In this document: piece by piece, positions 34,636-44,016 of the stretch | Layout of the letters: each line of letters starts with the position of its first letter | Numbering within the stretch: position 1 is the stretch's first letter | Origin: Smallanthus sonchifolius | Lineage: Eukaryota > Streptophyta > Magnoliopsida > Asterales > Asteraceae | Direction: 5' to 3' | Assembly: GCA_023525975.1 (NCBI GenBank) | Contig: CM042039.1 | Span: 16,460,501-16,524,500, forward strand | Length of the DNA: 64,000 nucleotides | Position numbers and translations under genes: made by a program | The notes under the pieces: model-generated | Told to the model about the DNA's origin: nothing | The model's database searches: none | The model's input: the letters and a program-made list of their open reading frames with translations, nothing else

Positions 34636-35147
34636 TGTAGGTCCCCGGGCGTCTCAGATAGTTACGTACGAGTGTGTGACTAGTCGAAAAAGGTGCGGAA
34701 TACCCGTGACTAGGTGGAGAATCTAACAACAACTAGTAAACCAACAACAAAACAAGAGTCACTTTAAACTTCGTCTATTATCAAATATCAGCTGATTACA
34801 AGTTGGAGAATAAGTGCTTACATACCAACTTCTACAACCAGCTATATATACTAACAGACCTGATGCCTGCACACTTAACAAGTGCGCAGGACTTTGTTCC
34901 TGCGTACTTAGCAAGTACGCAGACTTGTTCCTGCGTACTTGCTAAGTACGCAGGTTATACGACCTGCGCACTTGCTAAGTGTGCACAACACTTACAAAGA
35001 TGATTCCAAGACCAAGTACTTACATACATGATTACAACTCGATAAACCAATACATACAAAGTCAGAAATACAAGTACAAATACAAAAGAACAATTACAAA
35101 AGTAGAGACAACATCCGGAGTGTTTGTCACACAAACGTGCGCCAACA
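34636..35147 (-). repeat. 5' LTR of H (family A)
   Basis: 512 bp, from TGTAGGTCCCCGGG to CGCCAACA on the plus strand. The palindrome array at 34866-34986 has unit starts 34866, 34899, 34930 and 34963. A TATA-like TATATATA lies at about 34843-34852 (minus sense). Confidence 0.93.
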
Positions 35148-35152
35148 ATTAT

Positions 35153-35534
35153 CATATATCAAGCGGAATCGAAGCCCAAAGCAATACTCATTGTGATCTA
35201 ATTATTCTTGAGCTATTTAATTTCCTGTGTATTTACGTTACTATTACACACTTCACGCACATTTGCATTTTATGTTATTTACTTTACCGTCATTTACTTT
35301 TCTGCTTCACAAGCACACAAAACCCACTCACTAACTAAACCGACTAGACGATAACAAACAATGAGTGTTCTTACCTAAACTATATTACTTTGCGATAGGT
35401 ACACTTGCCTATTGTGTGTGTTTTAAGTTTGAGTATTTATCACTTTAAAAATTTTTAACCTGACATTGTGAAACCATCTTTATATATATTATTATATAAT
35501 ATATAACTATAAAACTACGCGCACATCAAGTTTT
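35153..35534 (+). repeat. Right part of gypsy G 5' LTR
   Basis: Continues the sequence broken at 10330 by H. It has no coding content and leads into the primer site at 35535. The LTR end is somewhere in about 35520-35530 (candidate CA near GCGCACATCA) and is not fixed because the 3' LTR is not in the window. Confidence 0.55.
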
Positions 35535-35552
35535 TGACGCCGTTGCCGGGGA
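35535..35552 (+). promoter_or_regulatory. Primer binding site of gypsy G (tRNA-Asp type)
   Basis: TGACGCCGTTGCCGGGGA matches, with one change, the TGGCGCCGTTGCCGGGGA site of plant Tat/Athila-type gypsy elements. Confidence 0.85.
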
Positions 35553-35639
35553 CACGGTGATTTCAACGAAAATTCGAGTTAACGTATTAGCCTATCATTT
35601 TCCATCTGTTTTTCTGTTACGCTTTGTTGCAGGTAGTGT

Positions 35640-36206
35640 ATGATTGATAGCTTTACTACTGGTTTATATCAACCTTTAACAGAACCCGAAATATATTTCT
35701 ACCGCCGAATACGAGAAAACTGTGCTAGAAAAATGGCCATTGAAAACCGCACTATTGCCGAGTTTGCAAGACCGTCACTTGAAGCTTTGAGGTCTAGTAT
35801 CACAAGGTCGACGGTTGACACTAACAACTTTGAGATCAAATCTCATGTTATCCACATGATCTAGTCATCATGCACTTTCAACGGATTGCCCGATGAAGAT
35901 CCGCATGCCCACATTGCAAATTTCCTCAAAATTTGTGACACTTTCAAACTGAACGGAGTTTCGAATAACGCAATTCGTCTCAGAATGTTTCCCTTTTCCT
36001 TAAGGGAACGAGCTAAAGCGTGGCCAAACTCTCTTCCAACCGGGTCAATCACTACATGGGATGATCTTGCTAAAAAATTCCTATCAAAATACTTCCTGCC
36101 AGCAAAAATTACTGAGTTGAGAAATGATATCACCACTTTAACTTAGGATGATGGTGAATCATTATATGAGGCATGTGAACGTTTCAAGGATATCTTAAGA
36201 AAATTT
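35640..36206 (+). pseudogene. gypsy G gag, N-terminal part
   Basis: ATG 35640 follows the primer site by 87 bases. The product resembles the plant retrotransposon gag domain: [19 protein letters not shown], then [34 protein letters not shown] and the ending DDGESLYEACERF. In-frame TAG at about 35862 and TAG at about 36144 break it. Element B inserted at 36206, duplicating AATTT; the gag continues at 47664. In intact elements this protein forms the capsid shell. Confidence 0.85.
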
Positions 36207-36907
36207 TGTTGGATCGTGAAATTACAAGATGGTTCTGTTCTTAGTTGAGATTGGCGGAAACAATAACAACTACACAAGTATAATCGAGTAAACAGAGTGA
36301 ATACTAATAAGAGCACTGTTGTATTAAGCTTTGTTAATAAACGATTACAAATGAAAACTCAGTGAAGAAGCACACTTACAATGAAGTGTTTACACAGTAT
36401 TTATACTAACTTAGAATCAGGACAGACCCTTGATTCTAAGTATCAGATCTAACACAGACCGTTGATCTGATGAAAATAGCTAACTATTACACGTTTTGTC
36501 TATATCTAGTTAACTTTATTGAAGCATCTTCTTTATGCATAATTGCTTGCATGTATGGAGAAGAGCATTGTCGTCCGTCATTGGTTGCACCATTGAGGTT
36601 CCTTCTGCTTTGAGTGTGTCAGTCGCTTTTGCAGAAGGTTGTCAGTGACGCTTGGCATGGATAGTCAGCTGCAACGATTTGTCTTCAAGGAACACAGCTA
36701 TCAGCAGCAAGAATGAGAATGATGCTGCTGATAAGCCTATCAGCAGCAACAAGTGTTGAATGCTGCTGATAATCCTATCAGCAGCAACATGTGTTGAATG
36801 CTGCTGATAAGCCTATCAGCAGCAACATGTGTTGAATGCTGCTGATAAGACTATCAGCAACATTTGTACTTAGAATAATTTAGAAGCAATCAGTCTTTGG
36901 TTCTACA
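36207..36907 (-). repeat. 3' LTR of B
   Basis: 701 bp, TGTTGGATCG to GGTTCTACA. Its palindromes at 36722-36860 repeat every 38 bp: TATCAGCAGCA, 12 bases, TGCTGCTGATA. Confidence 0.95.
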
Positions 36908-36920
36908 AACTCCCCCTAGA
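36908..36920 (-). promoter_or_regulatory. Polypurine tract of B
   Basis: AACTCCCCCTAGA on the plus strand is TCTAGGGGGAGTT on the minus strand, directly at the LTR edge. Confidence 0.85.
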
Positions 36921-39900
36921 CTGATGCGACCAAAATTCTTCTAATCACTTTGCTGCTGAAGCTTTTGCATGTGGCTGACTATCCTTTCAACTTCATAGCC
37001 TCTTGGATCCTTGCTGGGATTGTTCAGTGGAAGTGCATACAGAGTCTTGATGTCTTTATGTGGCATTTTGTAGATAGTTTTGCTTGAACATTTCATCTTC
37101 TGCTTCCTTACATCAGTTAAAGTGAACTCGTCCAAATCAGCATTATAGGACCAACTTACAAATGGAGAGTGGGACTTGAGTGGTTTGATGTCAATGATCA
37201 CATCTTTGCTAGGGTTGAAGTAGTGTTTGATGGCTAGCACAAGAAGTTTCCCACCCTCATTTGCAGGCTCATGAGCTTCACTCAGCTCCAAAATTCTGCT
37301 AAGATCTGAATCTGGCAATTGTAGAACTTCATCAACAGATCTATAAATAGATCTTCTTCTTTCAGTTCTCCCCCTGAAGATCTCAAACCTTTGATCCTGT
37401 AGATTATAGACCCAATCAACTATGTCTCTTGAGTCTTCTGGTTTAGGTGTGGGTTTGGATTTCTTCAAGGGAGGCTGTTGATGAGTGGGAGCTGGGTGGA
37501 ATGGTTTGGACTTTTTGGGTGGAGGAGTGGAAGGTTTGGGGAGGAGAGTGGAAGGTTGTTGGACTGAGGAAGAGGTAGGTGAGGAAGAAGGCTTGGGTTT
37601 CTTTGCTTTTGTTTCTTCTTCTTCTTCCTTAATAGGTACCCTTTTCTTGGATCCCTTCTTCTCCAATCTTTCTTCCTCATCCTTCTTGACTTTGAAGTAG
37701 AGGGCTTGCAGGTTCATGAAGTTCATGGGACCTAGCCTCTGTCCACTCTCTCCTCTAGCCTTAAGGAAGTCAATCATGACCTTCCTTTCTTCATGGGTCC
37801 GTTTATTAAAGGCAATGGTCTTCTTGGACTTTTGTTTGGCTTTTTCTTCTTCCTCGGCCTGTTTCTTCTTTGCCAATTGACCTTGCTGACCCATGAAGGC
37901 TCTGTAGACTTCTTTATTTGATAGTTTCTCAAGGTAGTATGCATCCTCACCTTGAGAAACTAGAGTCTTTACCCACTCCTCCCTCATTTCTTTGGCTAGC
38001 TCAGAATCGGTTATTCTGAACTTAGCTTCTTCTTTCTTCTTCTTCTTCTTCTTCTTCTTCAATTCTTCCTCTTCTCTGTTAAATTGTTCCTGCAGTTGAA
38101 GAGCAAGAGCTGCATCTTCTTCAATCTGGTCAACTGCAGGAATCTTTCTTTTCAGTTCATCCAGCTGTCTAGCATACAGCTGGATGGTTTGTTCTCTGAG
38201 GAGAATTGCTGTTTTTCTTTCTTGAGCCTTTTTAATGTCAGCCATCTCCTCTTCTTCTTCTCTTCTTCTTCTCTTCTCTTCCCTCTCTCTTTTCTCTTTT
38301 AGCAATCTCTCTTCATCTTCATCTGTCATAATTCCCTTTCCCTTGTTTATATTGGATGCCTCTGCTTCGGCTTCACTGACCACAACAGCAGATGATGGTG
38401 CTGCTATTGGGATCTCAGCCTCAGCTTCATTGGCAATTTGAGAGGTGAACAAGGGAAGGTCATTGGCTTCATCCGATTTGCACTCAGGACCTGTGAATTC
38501 TTTCAGCATTTCTTTGATAGTTGATCTTGACTCATATGCTGCAGCAAAGATGTCTACTCGAGGGGAAGCTGAGTCAGTATCAGTGTCAGAGTTTGACGCA
38601 TATACTTCCTCAGTAATTCTTCCTTCTTGTTCAAGATGGGCTCTGACAGTAGCTATCATTTCCTGGCTTTCAAGGGAGTTGACATTGCAGATATTTGCCC
38701 TGAGTTGAAAGATCTTGTAGAGAAAGTCTGTAGGAAGTGACAGGATGTTCCTGGTGTTGATGGTGAGAGAGGAGCCGTTGCTTAGTAAGAAGGTGTGGTC
38801 AAGAGACTTAGTGCTTATCCATCCCAGCACATCTAAGTCTTTGACAATGAAGGAGTACAGAAATCTTCTTAAGCAACAAACTTCTTCTTTAGTGAGAAGA
38901 CTGCTCCTTATAATTTCAAGTCTTCTAGGAGTTAGTCTTCTTTCTGCTGCTGCCGAAGATTCAGGATAAGCTACCCGTTTTGCTGTTTGTATGAGTCTTT
39001 CGAAGATGGGTAGATTATCCTCCATCAAGTCATAGAACCTGCCAATGGCAAGTTCTGCTGAGAGATCTGATGAAGTGTTGATGCAGTTAGTTAAATACAG
39101 TTGTAGGACTTGGAGGGCATTGAGAGAGTTCCAGTTTAGCTCTTCTACTCCACTAAACTCCCATCCAATCCAAAATCTCTCAGCTGATCCATCATACCCC
39201 CAAGCTAGAATGGAGTCAAATTCTAGCTTCTGTAAAGTTCGAAAGAGTTGGGGGGGTAATGGATTGACTTATGATGGCTGCTGCTTCAGGGAGGATGCTG
39301 AAAGCTGTATAATTTTGTTCTTTGTCTTCAGCTTCATTCAGCACCTCATCAACATCCCTGATGACTAACTTCCAGTCTTCAGTTGTTTCTACTTCTTCGT
39401 TATCTGAAGCTGGCAAGTCATGGACCTGTACAAAAGCTGGGTTGAAAAGTGTACTTTGAAAAACAGCCTGCTCTTGAATCCAGTCGTCAAGACTGTCTGT
39501 GTCTTCCTCCATTGGGACCATCTCCCCTTTTTTGGTTGTATCAGTGAACAAATAAGTATCAGTTTGGGTGCCCACTGATACAAGAGAGGGAGAAGGTACA
39601 GATGGGCATTGATGGGCTTTGCATAGAGACTTGGTGTCTTAGTTTGGACACTTCAGCCTCTAGCGTAGCCACCCTGGCCGTCAATTCCTGGTTATGAAGT
39701 TTCAGTTTGTCCTCATCCACAGTTGTGGAATCCTTGGATCCAGATGGGGCCTTAGGCCTAGCCTCTTCATCCCCATCACCCATGGTTTCTTGGCGCCTGG
39801 GATTCCTCTCAGTGAGGGGAGTTTCCAAGGAAGCATCCTCACAGTGAGTTGCCGTGGTTGAGGTCTTAGCAATGTTGTCACTGTCCTCCTGGTCATTTGA

Positions 39901-41150
39901 TGGACCAGCAGTAGTGACAGCCTCTTCCACATCCACTCTTTCATAACTCCTAGAGTGGTCCTTCAGGGTAGAAGAACTTGGGTTGGGTGTGTTGGAAGCA
40001 AGATCAATCAGTACGTCCGAGATAGTGGTAGTTGGAGAAGGTACATCATCTTGATCAGGTTCCTCAGCACTTAAGTTCAGAAGATAAAAGAAGGGCTCAG
40101 GGGGCTGTTCTACAGATCCGGGAAGTGATCCTGATCCTAATAGAGAGACATCCAAAGAAGTCTCCCTAATAATGTGGCTTTCCCTTATGGTATTCTCACC
40201 AGAATGTTGTGATTCTGAGTGAGGGCTGTTAGGTTGGGTTTGGGCCTTGGAGGCAAGATAAGGAGTTCTCTTGCCCCTTTTCCTAGTATATGTCGTTGCA
40301 ACCGGGGCCCTGTGTTCCAGTTGAACGATAACATCCAAAAGAGGTGTAAGTAATTTTTGTGCCTGTGCATCCTTAGTAGTATGCACAGGGGTTCGAATGG
40401 TTGAAGCAGACTGTTGTCCAGGATGTCAGGTGGAGGGTGTGGGATCAGTATCAGCTGGGATTGCTGAACTGTCACCTGGGGTTCTTTGCATGTTCAGCAT
40501 TGTAGATAACAATGGAACATTGACCCCCTAGAACTTTTTGGAAACAGTCCTCATGCTTTGAAAAATGTTATTTTTATGACCCAACATGATGTAGATTCTT
40601 GCAGGTTTTGAAAGTTCTTTTAGTTCTTGATTGAAAACTTCCTGCAAGAATCTTGGGTACATAAAGAATTGCTGCTTTGCACCTTCTTGAAGGTTATATC
40701 TCAAACCCTCAAAAATGAGGTGTGCAAAGTTGAAGCCTTGGTTAGTGACCATACCATGGAAGGCGGAGGCAAGTGCAGAGCTCACCTGATGCCATCCACT
40801 CCTCTTCTGAGATATGCATTGGAGAAGAGTGTGGCAGAGATACTTCCATGGAGGGCCCATCAACGCCTTCTCGATCGTATACTCGGACTGATTTCCAGTG
40901 TATCCAATGGAGACAAAGGTCCTCATATATTCGTCCTTCGAGTATGATATCACTGCTCCCTCATCTTAAAGCTTAAGATGTTTTCTGAATGTGGCTTCCA
41001 AGATGGTGATATCCTTGCCGTCTACTTTGGCTTTGATTTGGGGAATCCCCTGTTCGGTAGAGTAGACGGCGGTACTCCAGAAATCCTCCATATGAGGGAT
41101 ATATATGGTAGGGTTGGTGGTGAGTGCAAAGTTGATCTTTGATCGACATA

Positions 41151-43300
41151 TGTAACATCCCAAAAATAATTAAACGAATAAATATAGCGAGACCGGCGAG
41201 TTAGTCGGAATATTTAAACAAAAGGGAGCGGGCTTGGGCTCGGCTCCAATGGGCCGAGGGAAGCCCAGTTATATAAGAGGCAGGGCAGCCCTCTTCTCTG
41301 CTCATTTCCCATTCACGCGACTTTTAGAGAGAGAAAGGAGAGCTCGGGTCTAGAGAGAGAAGGTTGACGGATCGTCCCGGAATTGAGGGAACACGTTACT
41401 GCCAAGCTCGTGAGAAGAACGTCCGGATCAGAATCTCGATACAGGTAATAATCTTGCCTAAATCTGAGTTTTTGTTCGTTTTTAGGATTTTTGGGTTTTG
41501 GCTAAAAAGACAACGATTTTGCGGATGGAACTTAAAAATGAGCTTAGGTATAGCATCTAGAATGAAAACCGAACGTTTTGATCTAAGAAAAGTTGAGATA
41601 CTGACTCGATCAGACTCGCATGCAAAAGCTTCGGATTTTGGGAAGACGATCTGTGCAGACCCCATCGAAACTACTAGTTTCGATATGTGCATGTCCATCG
41701 AAACTACAAGTTTCGATATGTGCAGGTCTATCGAAACTTAGTTTCGATATGTGTAGGTCCATCGAAACTACAAGTTTCGATATATGCAGGTCCATCGAAA
41801 CTACAAGTTTCGATATGTGCAGGTCTATCAAAACTACAAGTTTCGATATATGTAGACTCCATCGAAACTACCTAGTTTCGATATGTGCAGACCCATCGAA
41901 ACTACCTAGTTTCGATATGTGCAGATCCATCGAAACTATCAAGTTTCGGTATAAACAAATCTATCGAAACTACTAGGTTTAAGCATATGGATGTCTAGTG
42001 TCATCTAGGATCACTACCTTACATGTATGGCTTTATTATAGCAGATCGTGAGTGACATTAGTGACGCCCAGTAGCCAGCTAAGAGTATTTCAGAAACTGC
42101 TTATCAGGTGAGTTCTAGAAGCCCTCTTTTAAATGTTTTATATAATGTTTTCGGGCTGGTGTGCATACAAATGAAATGATGTTTTATGAAACTATGTTTA
42201 TGAAATGAAATGATTTAGAATGAACGGTTTATGGAAAGGAAGTTTTATGAACGGAATGTTTACGAACGAATGTTTATAAAGAAATGGTTTAAAGTAAAGG
42301 TAAAGGGTTTCGAAAGTGAGTGAAAGGTTTTATGAAAATAAAAGAAAAAGGGCAAAGGTTTTAAAGAAGTCATTACAAATCTAATCTGTCGAATGAAGGG
42401 AATTGACGAACGAAGTCTGGGAATGAGATTCCCAGCCTTGTGGTAGATTATGGACAGCGAGCCATAGTTGCCACAAGAACAACAGGGGCATGTCTTTGTG
42501 GTATGCCAATGGTTTGATGTTGTACAACTGGTATGGAGTAACGACGGTTACTCAGGGGTTAACGTGACCCTATGCGAGGTTAAATTATGATCCGACGATG
42601 TTATGGCTGAGAGTCATAACCGTCGATGGAAGTTGTCGGTCTATGGACAAGAGAGCCATAGGGGCAACTGGATGGGTATTGTCGGTCCTCGTGCAGTTAG
42701 CCTTGGGGGTAATAACAGGAAGGGAATTGACGGAATGTTGTGGCAACGACGGTGATACGTAACGGTTGACCACGACATGCAGGGTTCCTTCGGGACACAG
42801 AGACGCGTAACGATACAGATTTTAGATGGTAATGTATGACTTAAATGAATGTTAAATGTTTTAAACAAATGATCTGTTCAATGTGTTTAAATGTGTGAAG
42901 GTTTATGAATGAAGGGCCCTGTTTTCTTATACGTGATGTTAAACCCTAATGAATGTTTTGAATGACGAACCATTTCTTAAATCGAACGAAAACTAGAACT
43001 CACCAGCGTAGCTGACTTTTTAGTGTGCACATTCAGGTTAAGGCAGGTTATGAGGATGGACTGTGATGCTTGGCTAGCGAGAGGAGTTACCCGGCTGACT
43101 ATGAAGACTGGCATCCTGTTATGTTTTAGTTATGATGTATTTACGTTTTAAACAATGTTTACGCTTCCGCAAGTATGAACAACGTAATAGTTATGATTTA
43201 ATGAAGTATTTTCCGCTGCGTTATTTGATATTCATGTTTAAGAACTGTTTGTGAATGAGTAAATCCAACAAGTGAGGCCTCCCGGGTTTGGGGCCTTACA
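41151..43300 (+). mobile_element. Solo LTR C (Tekay-like gypsy)
   Basis: 2150 bp from TGTAACATCCC to GGGGCCTTACA, flanked by ACATA at 41146-41150 and 43301-43305. A TATA box (TATATAAG) is at 41270-41277, followed by a CT-rich start region with GAGAGAGA. No internal genes. It is homologous along its length to solo LTR D at 53945-55884 except for the palindrome array at 41662-41980. Open frames across the array encode repeating SKLxVSIC peptides and are artefacts. Confidence 0.93.
41662..41980. repeat. Palindrome array in solo LTR C, 33-34 bp period
   Basis: Ten units of ATCGAAACT, about three bases, AGTTTCGAT, then a spacer like ATGTGCAGGTCC. Starts at 41664, 41697, 41730, 41761, 41794, 41827, 41861, 41895 and 41929, so the period is 33 to 34 bp with one of 31. 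Confidence 0.95.
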
Positions 43301-43414
43301 ACATAAGAAATCGATCATATCGTCAAATCCTTTGGATTTCTTTCCTTTGGTGAGGTATGCTGTTAGGTTATGGTTTGGGGAAAACTTGTCATCTGGGTTG
43401 TTGATATCTGCCAT

Positions 43415-44016
43415 AGCCGTTTTATTTTGGAGGGATGGTTTGAGTATGGTGGAGACTTGAGAATATGGAGAATATGGAGAATATGGAGAATATGGAGAGC
43501 TTTGAATGTGGTGGGGACTTAGGGTTAATTGAATGTGAAGAGGTGGTAAAGAAAATTTGATTTGTTCTTATAACGGCAGAGGAGAGAAAAAGCAAAATGA
43601 CTTGTACAGTACAACCTTATTTACTTTTTGTTGTTACAGCTGTAATACACCGAGGCAGTCATCGTAAAGACTGACGTTAATATACTTTACAGCGGGTAAA
43701 AGTTAATTTGAACTTAAGTTTACCCATCAGCAGCAAACTTGGTTGCTGTGGATGAATAAGCCTGTCCGCTGCAACTTTGGTTGCTGCGGAAGGTTAAGTT
43801 TTTCAGCAGTAAACTTAATCGCTGCTGATAGATGCAATGATATGCAGCAAGGATGTTGCTGCTGACAGCCTTAAAGCTATCCACAGGAAACTTGTTCATT
43901 CTGATAAGTTAAAGCAGTCAGGGGAAAATTCTTTGCTGCTGAAGATCAGACCTGTCAGCAGCCAAAAAGGATGCTGCTGAGTTATAACTTTTATTTACAA
44001 CATAAGACAGACATAC
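43415..44016 (-). other. Gap between gag and accessory ORF of B
   Basis: 600 bp where pol should be. It holds no protease, integrase or RT motif. From about 43690 to 43980 it has CAGCAGCAA / TTGCTGCTG palindromes like those in the B LTRs. A short (GAATATGGA)n run lies near 43461-43498. Confidence 0.8.

Larger units (their letters stand above)
10336..35147 (-). mobile_element. H: family A element lacking pol, split by N and a CACTA element
   Basis: Both LTRs are present (10336-10857 and 34636-35147) and are flanked by ATTAT at 10331-10335 and 35148-35152, which proves one insertion event. On the minus strand the order is LTR, primer site, leader, gag, a short gag tail fused to the accessory ORF, polypurine tract, LTR. 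Protease, integrase, RT and RNase H are missing because of the junction at 13426-13428. Without N and the CACTA element it would be about 5.9 kb. It sits in the LTR of gypsy G. Confidence 0.93.
36941..43414 (-). pseudogene. Accessory ORF of B, split by solo LTR C
   Basis: ATG at 43414 (MADINNPDDKF). The frame runs to 43306 and, past the solo LTR and one copy of ACATA, resumes at 41145, so the insertion split one ORF of about 1440 codons. The N-terminal part is clearly homologous to family A: DFL.RS.I at the split point, then FWSTA, and NQGFNFAHLIFEG (40720) against NKGYNFSRYIFKA. Next come Ser/Pro-rich stretches, a coiled coil (39610-39680), a long Lys/Glu/Arg helix region (37950-38340) and C-terminal modules. 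Stops lie near 40964 and 40528, with a frame change near 39215; the last 695 codons (39028-36941) are open. No membrane segment seen. Confidence 0.8.

Noticed and set aside
36941..39028. 695-codon open frame as a possible host gene
   Set aside because: It lies between the polypurine tract and gag of a flanked LTR element, and the sequence upstream in the same reading direction is homologous to the family A accessory ORF.
41364..41976. ORFs with repeated SKLxVSIC peptides in solo LTR C
   Set aside because: Same artefact of a 33-bp period within non-coding LTR sequence.
41662..41980. Regular palindromic repeats looking like a CRISPR array
   Set aside because: The spacers between palindromes are themselves conserved, the array sits inside an LTR of a plant retroelement with TG...CA ends and target duplications, and no cas gene is present.
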